A stretch of DNA of 60,000 nucleotides. Source: Owenia fusiformis. Its lineage: Eukaryota; Annelida; Polychaeta; Sabellida; Oweniidae. This document shows, piece by piece, positions 21,501 to 36,500 of this stretch. Each line of letters opens with the position of its first letter. The first letter of the stretch is position 1. A program made the translations under genes and the position numbers. The stretch spans positions 12,695,754 through 12,755,753 of the forward strand of contig CAIIXF020000011.1 in the NCBI GenBank assembly GCA_903813345.2, written 5' to 3'. The notes beneath the pieces were generated by a model that ran no database searches, was not told the origin of the DNA, and was given only the letters and a program-made list of their open reading frames with translations.

Positions 21501-24500
21501 GGAATCTAGGGAGGTAGTTGGGGAGAATGCCTGGCTCGTGCTTCGCGGATCCGTCGAGGTCAAAAAATAGTCCTTCAAAAAAGAGGCCTTCCAGACGTCC
21601 ATATAGAGCTTTCGACGTAGATTCGAGCAGCGTACGTGTCGTTCTACATTCCGCAATCGTTAGTTGGACGAAGGGAAACGTTGTTTTAGAAATGCTCTAG
21701 TCATCGTCCGGGCCTATTTTCTTTCAAATGTCTGTTGTTCGCAGAGATACGTATACATGGTGTATACCAGGTGTCGTCTAGATATACGGCAACGGTGGCC
21801 CGTACGCGAACTTCAAACGCGTATATCTCGATAACTAATGGTCGGATTGAAATTTGGTTCACTGTTTTTTTAACGCTCGGAAAACTGTCTTTCCGACCAG
21901 CTAGTTTTCCTCCGATTCTGACTTCTTAAGGAGGCTCGAGAGGCCGAAATAGCGGAAATGCAGATTTCGACCTAGATTTCGACCTTTGACCCAGATAAGG
22001 ATTTGACCTAATTTCCCACCAACTACGCCTAGCCCCCTAACAACGTGTATGAGTAGATTTATCCAAATATCTCTCGTTGGCGAGAACGTGTGTGAGGAGG
22101 ATTTTTGCTTTTTGCACATACGAAAGCAAAAATCATAATAGGATTTGCCCATACGCGTATAGAGGGAAATGGCTCTACGGACGCTCTGAGGGCCTATAAT
22201 GGTCGATTAAAGGTCGGGGAATCTAGGGAGGTAGTTGGGGAGAATGCCTGGCTCGTGCTTCGCGGATCCGTCGAGGTCAAAAAATAGTCCTTCAAAAAAG
22301 AGGCCTTCCAGACGTCCATATAGAGCTTTCGACGTAGATTCGAGCAGCGTACGTGTCGTTCTACATTCCGCAATCGTTAGTTGGACGAAGGGAAACGTTG
22401 TTTTAGAAATGCTCTAGTCATCGTCCGGGCCTATTTTCTTTCAAATGTCTGTTGTTCGCAGAGATACGTATACATGGTGTATACCAGGTGTCGTCTAGAT
22501 ATACGGCAACGGTGGCCCGTACGCGAACTTCAAACGCGTATATCTCGATAACTAATGGTCGGATTGAAATTTGGTTCACTGTTTTTTTAACGCTCGGAAA
22601 ACTGTCTTTCCGACCAGCTAGTTTTCCTCCGATTCTGACTTCTTAAGGAGGCTCGAGAGGCCGAAATAGCGGAAATGCAGATTTCGACCTAGATTTCGAC
22701 CTTTGACCCAGATAAGGATTTGACCTAATTTCCCACCAACTACGCCTAGCCCCCTAACAACGTGTATGAGTAGATTTATCCAAATATCTCTCGTTGGCGA
22801 GAACGTGTGTGAGGAGGATTTTTGCTTTTTGCACATACGAAAGCAAAAATCATAATAGGATTTGCCCATACGCGTATAGAGGGAAATGGCTCTACGGACG
22901 CTCTGAGGGCCTATAATGGTCGATTAAAGGTCGGGGAATCTAGGGAGGTAGTTGGGGAGAATGCCTGGCTCGTGCTTCGCGGATCCGTCGAGGTCAAAAA
23001 ATAGTCCTTCAAAAAAGAGGCCTTCCAGACGTCCATATAGAGCTTTCGACGTAGATTCGAGCAGCGTACGTGTCGTTCTACATTCCGCAATCGTTAGTTG
23101 GACGAAGGGAAACGTTGTTTTAGAAATGCTCTAGTCATCGTCCGGGCCTATTTTCTTTCAAATGTCTGTTGTTCGCAGAGATACGTATACATGGTGTATA
23201 CCAGGTGTCGTCTAGATATACGGCAACGGTGGCCCGTACGCGAACTTCAAACGCGTATATCTCGATAACTAATGGTCGGATTGAAATTTGGTTCACTGTT
23301 TTTTTAACGCTCGGAAAACTGTCTTTCCGACCAGCTAGTTTTCCTCCGATTCTGACTTCTTAAGGAGGCTCGAGAGGCCGAAATAGCGGAAATGCAGATT
23401 TCGACCTAGATTTCGACCTTTGACCCAGATAAGGATTTGACCTAATTTCCCACCAACTACGCCTAGCCCCCTAACAACGTGTATGAGTAGATTTATCCAA
23501 ATATCTCTCGTTGGCGAGAACGTGTGTGAGGAGGATTTTTGCTTTTTGCACATACGAAAGCAAAAATCATAATAGGATTTGCCCATACGCGTATAGAGGG
23601 AAATGGCTCTACGGACGCTCTGAGGGCCTATAATGGTCGATTAAAGGTCGGGGAATCTAGGGAGGTAGTTGGGGAGAATGCCTGGCTCGTGCTTCGCGGA
23701 TCCGTCGAGGTCAAAAAATAGTCCTTCAAAAAAGAGGCCTTCCAGACGTCCATATAGAGCTTTCGACGTAGATTCGAGCAGCGTACGTGTCGTTCTACAT
23801 TCCGCAATCGTTAGTTGGACGAAGGGAAACGTTGTTTTAGAAATGCTCTAGTCATCGTCCGGGCCTATTTTCTTTCAAATGTCTGTTGTTCGCAGAGATA
23901 CGTATACATGGTGTATACCAGGTGTCGTCTAGATATACGGCAACGGTGGCCCGTACGCGAACTTCAAACGCGTATATCTCGATAACTAATGGTCGGATTG
24001 AAATTTGGTTCACTGTTTTTTTAACGCTCGGAAAACTGTCTTTCCGACCAGCTAGTTTTCCTCCGATTCTGACTTCTTAAGGAGGCTCGAGAGGCCGAAA
24101 TAGCGGAAATGCAGATTTCGACCTAGATTTCGACCTTTGACCCAGATAAGGATTTGACCTAATTTCCCACCAACTACGCCTAGCCCCCTAACAACGTGTA
24201 TGAGTAGATTTATCCAAATATCTCTCGTTGGCGAGAACGTGTGTGAGGAGGATTTTTGCTTTTTGCACATACGAAAGCAAAAATCATAATAGGATTTGCC
24301 CATACGCGTATAGAGGGAAATGGCTCTACGGACGCTCTGAGGGCCTATAATGGTCGATTAAAGGTCGGGGAATCTAGGGAGGTAGTTGGGGAGAATGCCT
24401 GGCTCGTGCTTCGCGGATCCGTCGAGGTCAAAAAATAGTCCTTCAAAAAAGAGGCCTTCCAGACGTCCATATAGAGCTTTCGACGTAGATTCGAGCAGCG

Positions 24501-27500
24501 TACGTGTCGTTCTACATTCCGCAATCGTTAGTTGGACGAAGGGAAACGTTGTTTTAGAAATGCTCTAGTCATCGTCCGGGCCTATTTTCTTTCAAATGTC
24601 TGTTGTTCGCAGAGATACGTATACATGGTGTATACCAGGTGTCGTCTAGATATACGGCAACGGTGGCCCGTACGCGAACTTCAAACGCGTATATCTCGAT
24701 AACTAATGGTCGGATTGAAATTTGGTTCACTGTTTTTTTAACGCTCGGAAAACTGTCTTTCCGACCAGCTAGTTTTCCTCCGATTCTGACTTCTTAAGGA
24801 GGCTCGAGAGGCCGAAATAGCGGAAATGCAGATTTCGACCTAGATTTCGACCTTTGACCCAGATAAGGATTTGACCTAATTTCCCACCAACTACGCCTAG
24901 CCCCCTAACAACGTGTATGAGTAGATTTATCCAAATATCTCTCGTTGGCGAGAACGTGTGTGAGGAGGATTTTTGCTTTTTGCACATACGAAAGCAAAAA
25001 TCATAATAGGATTTGCCCATACGCGTATAGAGGGAAATGGCTCTACGGACGCTCTGAGGGCCTATAATGGTCGATTAAAGGTCGGGGAATCTAGGGAGGT
25101 AGTTGGGGAGAATGCCTGGCTCGTGCTTCGCGGATCCGTCGAGGTCAAAAAATAGTCCTTCAAAAAAGAGGCCTTCCAGACGTCCATATAGAGCTTTCGA
25201 CGTAGATTCGAGCAGCGTACGTGTCGTTCTACATTCCGCAATCGTTAGTTGGACGAAGGGAAACGTTGTTTTAGAAATGCTCTAGTCATCGTCCGGGCCT
25301 ATTTTCTTTCAAATGTCTGTTGTTCGCAGAGATACGTATACATGGTGTATACCAGGTGTCGTCTAGATATACGGCAACGGTGGCCCGTACGCGAACTTCA
25401 AACGCGTATATCTCGATAACTAATGGTCGGATTGAAATTTGGTTCACTGTTTTTTTAACGCTCGGAAAACTGTCTTTCCGACCAGCTAGTTTTCCTCCGA
25501 TTCTGACTTCTTAAGGAGGCTCGAGAGGCCGAAATAGCGGAAATGCAGATTTCGACCTAGATTTCGACCTTTGACCCAGATAAGGATTTGACCTAATTTC
25601 CCACCAACTACGCCTAGCCCCCTAACAACGTGTATGAGTAGATTTATCCAAATATCTCTCGTTGGCGAGAACGTGTGTGAGGAGGATTTTTGCTTTTTGC
25701 ACATACGAAAGCAAAAATCATAATAGGATTTGCCCATACGCGTATAGAGGGAAATGGCTCTACGGACGCTCTGAGGGCCTATAATGGTCGATTAAAGGTC
25801 GGGGAATCTAGGGAGGTAGTTGGGGAGAATGCCTGGCTCGTGCTTCGCGGATCCGTCGAGGTCAAAAAATAGTCCTTCAAAAAAGAGGCCTTCCAGACGT
25901 CCATATAGAGCTTTCGACGTAGATTCGAGCAGCGTACGTGTCGTTCTACATTCCGCAATCGTTAGTTGGACGAAGGGAAACGTTGTTTTAGAAATGCTCT
26001 AGTCATCGTCCGGGCCTATTTTCTTTCAAATGTCTGTTGTTCGCAGAGATACGTATACATGGTGTATACCAGGTGTCGTCTAGATATACGGCAACGGTGG
26101 CCCGTACGCGAACTTCAAACGCGTATATCTCGATAACTAATGGTCGGATTGAAATTTGGTTCACTGTTTTTTTAACGCTCGGAAAACTGTCTTTCCGACC
26201 AGCTAGTTTTCCTCCGATTCTGACTTCTTAAGGAGGCTCGAGAGGCCGAAATAGCGGAAATGCAGATTTCGACCTAGATTTCGACCTTTGACCCAGATAA
26301 GGATTTGACCTAATTTCCCACCAACTACGCCTAGCCCCCTAACAACGTGTATGAGTAGATTTATCCAAATATCTCTCGTTGGCGAGAACGTGTGTGAGGA
26401 GGATTTTTGCTTTTTGCACATACGAAAGCAAAAATCATAATAGGATTTGCCCATACGCGTATAGAGGGAAATGGCTCTACGGACGCTCTGAGGGCCTATA
26501 ATGGTCGATTAAAGGTCGGGGAATCTAGGGAGGTAGTTGGGGAGAATGCCTGGCTCGTGCTTCGCGGATCCGTCGAGGTCAAAAAATAGTCCTTCAAAAA
26601 AGAGGCCTTCCAGACGTCCATATAGAGCTTTCGACGTAGATTCGAGCAGCGTACGTGTCGTTCTACATTCCGCAATCGTTAGTTGGACGAAGGGAAACGT
26701 TGTTTTAGAAATGCTCTAGTCATCGTCCGGGCCTATTTTCTTTCAAATGTCTGTTGTTCGCAGAGATACGTATACATGGTGTATACCAGGTGTCGTCTAG
26801 ATATACGGCAACGGTGGCCCGTACGCGAACTTCAAACGCGTATATCTCGATAACTAATGGTCGGATTGAAATTTGGTTCACTGTTTTTTTAACGCTCGGA
26901 AAACTGTCTTTCCGACCAGCTAGTTTTCCTCCGATTCTGACTTCTTAAGGAGGCTCGAGAGGCCGAAATAGCGGAAATGCAGATTTCGACCTAGATTTCG
27001 ACCTTTGACCCAGATAAGGATTTGACCTAATTTCCCACCAACTACGCCTAGCCCCCTAACAACGTGTATGAGTAGATTTATCCAAATATCTCTCGTTGGC
27101 GAGAACGTGTGTGAGGAGGATTTTTGCTTTTTGCACATACGAAAGCAAAAATCATAATAGGATTTGCCCATACGCGTATAGAGGGAAATGGCTCTACGGA
27201 CGCTCTGAGGGCCTATAATGGTCGATTAAAGGTCGGGGAATCTAGGGAGGTAGTTGGGGAGAATGCCTGGCTCGTGCTTCGCGGATCCGTCGAGGTCAAA
27301 AAATAGTCCTTCAAAAAAGAGGCCTTCCAGACGTCCATATAGAGCTTTCGACGTAGATTCGAGCAGCGTACGTGTCGTTCTACATTCCGCAATCGTTAGT
27401 TGGACGAAGGGAAACGTTGTTTTAGAAATGCTCTAGTCATCGTCCGGGCCTATTTTCTTTCAAATGTCTGTTGTTCGCAGAGATACGTATACATGGTGTA

Positions 27501-30500
27501 TACCAGGTGTCGTCTAGATATACGGCAACGGTGGCCCGTACGCGAACTTCAAACGCGTATATCTCGATAACTAATGGTCGGATTGAAATTTGGTTCACTG
27601 TTTTTTTAACGCTCGGAAAACTGTCTTTCCGACCAGCTAGTTTTCCTCCGATTCTGACTTCTTAAGGAGGCTCGAGAGGCCGAAATAGCGGAAATGCAGA
27701 TTTCGACCTAGATTTCGACCTTTGACCCAGATAAGGATTTGACCTAATTTCCCACCAACTACGCCTAGCCCCCTAACAACGTGTATGAGTAGATTTATCC
27801 AAATATCTCTCGTTGGCGAGAACGTGTGTGAGGAGGATTTTTGCTTTTTGCACATACGAAAGCAAAAATCATAATAGGATTTGCCCATACGCGTATAGAG
27901 GGAAATGGCTCTACGGACGCTCTGAGGGCCTATAATGGTCGATTAAAGGTCGGGGAATCTAGGGAGGTAGTTGGGGAGAATGCCTGGCTCGTGCTTCGCG
28001 GATCCGTCGAGGTCAAAAAATAGTCCTTCAAAAAAGAGGCCTTCCAGACGTCCATATAGAGCTTTCGACGTAGATTCGAGCAGCGTACGTGTCGTTCTAC
28101 ATTCCGCAATCGTTAGTTGGACGAAGGGAAACGTTGTTTTAGAAATGCTCTAGTCATCGTCCGGGCCTATTTTCTTTCAAATGTCTGTTGTTCGCAGAGA
28201 TACGTATACATGGTGTATACCAGGTGTCGTCTAGATATACGGCAACGGTGGCCCGTACGCGAACTTCAAACGCGTATATCTCGATAACTAATGGTCGGAT
28301 TGAAATTTGGTTCACTGTTTTTTTAACGCTCGGAAAACTGTCTTTCCGACCAGCTAGTTTTCCTCCGATTCTGACTTCTTAAGGAGGCTCGAGAGGCCGA
28401 AATAGCGGAAATGCAGATTTCGACCTAGATTTCGACCTTTGACCCAGATAAGGATTTGACCTAATTTCCCACCAACTACGCCTAGCCCCCTAACAACGTG
28501 TATGAGTAGATTTATCCAAATATCTCTCGTTGGCGAGAACGTGTGTGAGGAGGATTTTTGCTTTTTGCACATACGAAAGCAAAAATCATAATAGGATTTG
28601 CCCATACGCGTATAGAGGGAAATGGCTCTACGGACGCTCTGAGGGCCTATAATGGTCGATTAAAGGTCGGGGAATCTAGGGAGGTAGTTGGGGAGAATGC
28701 CTGGCTCGTGCTTCGCGGATCCGTCGAGGTCAAAAAATAGTCCTTCAAAAAAGAGGCCTTCCAGACGTCCATATAGAGCTTTCGACGTAGATTCGAGCAG
28801 CGTACGTGTCGTTCTACATTCCGCAATCGTTAGTTGGACGAAGGGAAACGTTGTTTTAGAAATGCTCTAGTCATCGTCCGGGCCTATTTTCTTTCAAATG
28901 TCTGTTGTTCGCAGAGATACGTATACATGGTGTATACCAGGTGTCGTCTAGATATACGGCAACGGTGGCCCGTACGCGAACTTCAAACGCGTATATCTCG
29001 ATAACTAATGGTCGGATTGAAATTTGGTTCACTGTTTTTTTAACGCTCGGAAAACTGTCTTTCCGACCAGCTAGTTTTCCTCCGATTCTGACTTCTTAAG
29101 GAGGCTCGAGAGGCCGAAATAGCGGAAATGCAGATTTCGACCTAGATTTCGACCTTTGACCCAGATAAGGATTTGACCTAATTTCCCACCAACTACGCCT
29201 AGCCCCCTAACAACGTGTATGAGTAGATTTATCCAAATATCTCTCGTTGGCGAGAACGTGTGTGAGGAGGATTTTTGCTTTTTGCACATACGAAAGCAAA
29301 AATCATAATAGGATTTGCCCATACGCGTATAGAGGGAAATGGCTCTACGGACGCTCTGAGGGCCTATAATGGTCGATTAAAGGTCGGGGAATCTAGGGAG
29401 GTAGTTGGGGAGAATGCCTGGCTCGTGCTTCGCGGATCCGTCGAGGTCAAAAAATAGTCCTTCAAAAAAGAGGCCTTCCAGACGTCCATATAGAGCTTTC
29501 GACGTAGATTCGAGCAGCGTACGTGTCGTTCTACATTCCGCAATCGTTAGTTGGACGAAGGGAAACGTTGTTTTAGAAATGCTCTAGTCATCGTCCGGGC
29601 CTATTTTCTTTCAAATGTCTGTTGTTCGCAGAGATACGTATACATGGTGTATACCAGGTGTCGTCTAGATATACGGCAACGGTGGCCCGTACGCGAACTT
29701 CAAACGCGTATATCTCGATAACTAATGGTCGGATTGAAATTTGGTTCACTGTTTTTTTAACGCTCGGAAAACTGTCTTTCCGACCAGCTAGTTTTCCTCC
29801 GATTCTGACTTCTTAAGGAGGCTCGAGAGGCCGAAATAGCGGAAATGCAGATTTCGACCTAGATTTCGACCTTTGACCCAGATAAGGATTTGACCTAATT
29901 TCCCACCAACTACGCCTAGCCCCCTAACAACGTGTATGAGTAGATTTATCCAAATATCTCTCGTTGGCGAGAACGTGTGTGAGGAGGATTTTTGCTTTTT
30001 GCACATACGAAAGCAAAAATCATAATAGGATTTGCCCATACGCGTATAGAGGGAAATGGCTCTACGGACGCTCTGAGGGCCTATAATGGTCGATTAAAGG
30101 TCGGGGAATCTAGGGAGGTAGTTGGGGAGAATGCCTGGCTCGTGCTTCGCGGATCCGTCGAGGTCAAAAAATAGTCCTTCAAAAAAGAGGCCTTCCAGAC
30201 GTCCATATAGAGCTTTCGACGTAGATTCGAGCAGCGTACGTGTCGTTCTACATTCCGCAATCGTTAGTTGGACGAAGGGAAACGTTGTTTTAGAAATGCT
30301 CTAGTCATCGTCCGGGCCTATTTTCTTTCAAATGTCTGTTGTTCGCAGAGATACGTATACATGGTGTATACCAGGTGTCGTCTAGATATACGGCAACGGT
30401 GGCCCGTACGCGAACTTCAAACGCGTATATCTCGATAACTAATGGTCGGATTGAAATTTGGTTCACTGTTTTTTTAACGCTCGGAAAACTGTCTTTCCGA

Positions 30501-33500
30501 CCAGCTAGTTTTCCTCCGATTCTGACTTCTTAAGGAGGCTCGAGAGGCCGAAATAGCGGAAATGCAGATTTCGACCTAGATTTCGACCTTTGACCCAGAT
30601 AAGGATTTGACCTAATTTCCCACCAACTACGCCTAGCCCCCTAACAACGTGTATGAGTAGATTTATCCAAATATCTCTCGTTGGCGAGAACGTGTGTGAG
30701 GAGGATTTTTGCTTTTTGCACATACGAAAGCAAAAATCATAATAGGATTTGCCCATACGCGTATAGAGGGAAATGGCTCTACGGACGCTCTGAGGGCCTA
30801 TAATGGTCGATTAAAGGTCGGGGAATCTAGGGAGGTAGTTGGGGAGAATGCCTGGCTCGTGCTTCGCGGATCCGTCGAGGTCAAAAAATAGTCCTTCAAA
30901 AAAGAGGCCTTCCAGACGTCCATATAGAGCTTTCGACGTAGATTCGAGCAGCGTACGTGTCGTTCTACATTCCGCAATCGTTAGTTGGACGAAGGGAAAC
31001 GTTGTTTTAGAAATGCTCTAGTCATCGTCCGGGCCTATTTTCTTTCAAATGTCTGTTGTTCGCAGAGATACGTATACATGGTGTATACCAGGTGTCGTCT
31101 AGATATACGGCAACGGTGGCCCGTACGCGAACTTCAAACGCGTATATCTCGATAACTAATGGTCGGATTGAAATTTGGTTCACTGTTTTTTTAACGCTCG
31201 GAAAACTGTCTTTCCGACCAGCTAGTTTTCCTCCGATTCTGACTTCTTAAGGAGGCTCGAGAGGCCGAAATAGCGGAAATGCAGATTTCGACCTAGATTT
31301 CGACCTTTGACCCAGATAAGGATTTGACCTAATTTCCCACCAACTACGCCTAGCCCCCTAACAACGTGTATGAGTAGATTTATCCAAATATCTCTCGTTG
31401 GCGAGAACGTGTGTGAGGAGGATTTTTGCTTTTTGCACATACGAAAGCAAAAATCATAATAGGATTTGCCCATACGCGTATAGAGGGAAATGGCTCTACG
31501 GACGCTCTGAGGGCCTATAATGGTCGATTAAAGGTCGGGGAATCTAGGGAGGTAGTTGGGGAGAATGCCTGGCTCGTGCTTCGCGGATCCGTCGAGGTCA
31601 AAAAATAGTCCTTCAAAAAAGAGGCCTTCCAGACGTCCATATAGAGCTTTCGACGTAGATTCGAGCAGCGTACGTGTCGTTCTACATTCCGCAATCGTTA
31701 GTTGGACGAAGGGAAACGTTGTTTTAGAAATGCTCTAGTCATCGTCCGGGCCTATTTTCTTTCAAATGTCTGTTGTTCGCAGAGATACGTATACATGGTG
31801 TATACCAGGTGTCGTCTAGATATACGGCAACGGTGGCCCGTACGCGAACTTCAAACGCGTATATCTCGATAACTAATGGTCGGATTGAAATTTGGTTCAC
31901 TGTTTTTTTAACGCTCGGAAAACTGTCTTTCCGACCAGCTAGTTTTCCTCCGATTCTGACTTCTTAAGGAGGCTCGAGAGGCCGAAATAGCGGAAATGCA
32001 GATTTCGACCTAGATTTCGACCTTTGACCCAGATAAGGATTTGACCTAATTTCCCACCAACTACGCCTAGCCCCCTAACAACGTGTATGAGTAGATTTAT
32101 CCAAATATCTCTCGTTGGCGAGAACGTGTGTGAGGAGGATTTTTGCTTTTTGCACATACGAAAGCAAAAATCATAATAGGATTTGCCCATACGCGTATAG
32201 AGGGAAATGGCTCTACGGACGCTCTGAGGGCCTATAATGGTCGATTAAAGGTCGGGGAATCTAGGGAGGTAGTTGGGGAGAATGCCTGGCTCGTGCTTCG
32301 CGGATCCGTCGAGGTCAAAAAATAGTCCTTCAAAAAAGAGGCCTTCCAGACGTCCATATAGAGCTTTCGACGTAGATTCGAGCAGCGTACGTGTCGTTCT
32401 ACATTCCGCAATCGTTAGTTGGACGAAGGGAAACGTTGTTTTAGAAATGCTCTAGTCATCGTCCGGGCCTATTTTCTTTCAAATGTCTGTTGTTCGCAGA
32501 GATACGTATACATGGTGTATACCAGGTGTCGTCTAGATATACGGCAACGGTGGCCCGTACGCGAACTTCAAACGCGTATATCTCGATAACTAATGGTCGG
32601 ATTGAAATTTGGTTCACTGTTTTTTTAACGCTCGGAAAACTGTCTTTCCGACCAGCTAGTTTTCCTCCGATTCTGACTTCTTAAGGAGGCTCGAGAGGCC
32701 GAAATAGCGGAAATGCAGATTTCGACCTAGATTTCGACCTTTGACCCAGATAAGGATTTGACCTAATTTCCCACCAACTACGCCTAGCCCCCTAACAACG
32801 TGTATGAGTAGATTTATCCAAATATCTCTCGTTGGCGAGAACGTGTGTGAGGAGGATTTTTGCTTTTTGCACATACGAAAGCAAAAATCATAATAGGATT
32901 TGCCCATACGCGTATAGAGGGAAATGGCTCTACGGACGCTCTGAGGGCCTATAATGGTCGATTAAAGGTCGGGGAATCTAGGGAGGTAGTTGGGGAGAAT
33001 GCCTGGCTCGTGCTTCGCGGATCCGTCGAGGTCAAAAAATAGTCCTTCAAAAAAGAGGCCTTCCAGACGTCCATATAGAGCTTTCGACGTAGATTCGAGC
33101 AGCGTACGTGTCGTTCTACATTCCGCAATCGTTAGTTGGACGAAGGGAAACGTTGTTTTAGAAATGCTCTAGTCATCGTCCGGGCCTATTTTCTTTCAAA
33201 TGTCTGTTGTTCGCAGAGATACGTATACATGGTGTATACCAGGTGTCGTCTAGATATACGGCAACGGTGGCCCGTACGCGAACTTCAAACGCGTATATCT
33301 CGATAACTAATGGTCGGATTGAAATTTGGTTCACTGTTTTTTTAACGCTCGGAAAACTGTCTTTCCGACCAGCTAGTTTTCCTCCGATTCTGACTTCTTA
33401 AGGAGGCTCGAGAGGCCGAAATAGCGGAAATGCAGATTTCGACCTAGATTTCGACCTTTGACCCAGATAAGGATTTGACCTAATTTCCCACCAACTACGC

Positions 33501-36500
33501 CTAGCCCCCTAACAACGTGTATGAGTAGATTTATCCAAATATCTCTCGTTGGCGAGAACGTGTGTGAGGAGGATTTTTGCTTTTTGCACATACGAAAGCA
33601 AAAATCATAATAGGATTTGCCCATACGCGTATAGAGGGAAATGGCTCTACGGACGCTCTGAGGGCCTATAATGGTCGATTAAAGGTCGGGGAATCTAGGG
33701 AGGTAGTTGGGGAGAATGCCTGGCTCGTGCTTCGCGGATCCGTCGAGGTCAAAAAATAGTCCTTCAAAAAAGAGGCCTTCCAGACGTCCATATAGAGCTT
33801 TCGACGTAGATTCGAGCAGCGTACGTGTCGTTCTACATTCCGCAATCGTTAGTTGGACGAAGGGAAACGTTGTTTTAGAAATGCTCTAGTCATCGTCCGG
33901 GCCTATTTTCTTTCAAATGTCTGTTGTTCGCAGAGATACGTATACATGGTGTATACCAGGTGTCGTCTAGATATACGGCAACGGTGGCCCGTACGCGAAC
34001 TTCAAACGCGTATATCTCGATAACTAATGGTCGGATTGAAATTTGGTTCACTGTTTTTTTAACGCTCGGAAAACTGTCTTTCCGACCAGCTAGTTTTCCT
34101 CCGATTCTGACTTCTTAAGGAGGCTCGAGAGGCCGAAATAGCGGAAATGCAGATTTCGACCTAGATTTCGACCTTTGACCCAGATAAGGATTTGACCTAA
34201 TTTCCCACCAACTACGCCTAGCCCCCTAACAACGTGTATGAGTAGATTTATCCAAATATCTCTCGTTGGCGAGAACGTGTGTGAGGAGGATTTTTGCTTT
34301 TTGCACATACGAAAGCAAAAATCATAATAGGATTTGCCCATACGCGTATAGAGGGAAATGGCTCTACGGACGCTCTGAGGGCCTATAATGGTCGATTAAA
34401 GGTCGGGGAATCTAGGGAGGTAGTTGGGGAGAATGCCTGGCTCGTGCTTCGCGGATCCGTCGAGGTCAAAAAATAGTCCTTCAAAAAAGAGGCCTTCCAG
34501 ACGTCCATATAGAGCTTTCGACGTAGATTCGAGCAGCGTACGTGTCGTTCTACATTCCGCAATCGTTAGTTGGACGAAGGGAAACGTTGTTTTAGAAATG
34601 CTCTAGTCATCGTCCGGGCCTATTTTCTTTCAAATGTCTGTTGTTCGCAGAGATACGTATACATGGTGTATACCAGGTGTCGTCTAGATATACGGCAACG
34701 GTGGCCCGTACGCGAACTTCAAACGCGTATATCTCGATAACTAATGGTCGGATTGAAATTTGGTTCACTGTTTTTTTAACGCTCGGAAAACTGTCTTTCC
34801 GACCAGCTAGTTTTCCTCCGATTCTGACTTCTTAAGGAGGCTCGAGAGGCCGAAATAGCGGAAATGCAGATTTCGACCTAGATTTCGACCTTTGACCCAG
34901 ATAAGGATTTGACCTAATTTCCCACCAACTACGCCTAGCCCCCTAACAACGTGTATGAGTAGATTTATCCAAATATCTCTCGTTGGCGAGAACGTGTGTG
35001 AGGAGGATTTTTGCTTTTTGCACATACGAAAGCAAAAATCATAATAGGATTTGCCCATACGCGTATAGAGGGAAATGGCTCTACGGACGCTCTGAGGGCC
35101 TATAATGGTCGATTAAAGGTCGGGGAATCTAGGGAGGTAGTTGGGGAGAATGCCTGGCTCGTGCTTCGCGGATCCGTCGAGGTCAAAAAATAGTCCTTCA
35201 AAAAAGAGGCCTTCCAGACGTCCATATAGAGCTTTCGACGTAGATTCGAGCAGCGTACGTGTCGTTCTACATTCCGCAATCGTTAGTTGGACGAAGGGAA
35301 ACGTTGTTTTAGAAATGCTCTAGTCATCGTCCGGGCCTATTTTCTTTCAAATGTCTGTTGTTCGCAGAGATACGTATACATGGTGTATACCAGGTGTCGT
35401 CTAGATATACGGCAACGGTGGCCCGTACGCGAACTTCAAACGCGTATATCTCGATAACTAATGGTCGGATTGAAATTTGGTTCACTGTTTTTTTAACGCT
35501 CGGAAAACTGTCTTTCCGACCAGCTAGTTTTCCTCCGATTCTGACTTCTTAAGGAGGCTCGAGAGGCCGAAATAGCGGAAATGCAGATTTCGACCTAGAT
35601 TTCGACCTTTGACCCAGATAAGGATTTGACCTAATTTCCCACCAACTACGCCTAGCCCCCTAACAACGTGTATGAGTAGATTTATCCAAATATCTCTCGT
35701 TGGCGAGAACGTGTGTGAGGAGGATTTTTGCTTTTTGCACATACGAAAGCAAAAATCATAATAGGATTTGCCCATACGCGTATAGAGGGAAATGGCTCTA
35801 CGGACGCTCTGAGGGCCTATAATGGTCGATTAAAGGTCGGGGAATCTAGGGAGGTAGTTGGGGAGAATGCCTGGCTCGTGCTTCGCGGATCCGTCGAGGT
35901 CAAAAAATAGTCCTTCAAAAAAGAGGCCTTCCAGACGTCCATATAGAGCTTTCGACGTAGATTCGAGCAGCGTACGTGTCGTTCTACATTCCGCAATCGT
36001 TAGTTGGACGAAGGGAAACGTTGTTTTAGAAATGCTCTAGTCATCGTCCGGGCCTATTTTCTTTCAAATGTCTGTTGTTCGCAGAGATACGTATACATGG
36101 TGTATACCAGGTGTCGTCTAGATATACGGCAACGGTGGCCCGTACGCGAACTTCAAACGCGTATATCTCGATAACTAATGGTCGGATTGAAATTTGGTTC
36201 ACTGTTTTTTTAACGCTCGGAAAACTGTCTTTCCGACCAGCTAGTTTTCCTCCGATTCTGACTTCTTAAGGAGGCTCGAGAGGCCGAAATAGCGGAAATG
36301 CAGATTTCGACCTAGATTTCGACCTTTGACCCAGATAAGGATTTGACCTAATTTCCCACCAACTACGCCTAGCCCCCTAACAACGTGTATGAGTAGATTT
36401 ATCCAAATATCTCTCGTTGGCGAGAACGTGTGTGAGGAGGATTTTTGCTTTTTGCACATACGAAAGCAAAAATCATAATAGGATTTGCCCATACGCGTAT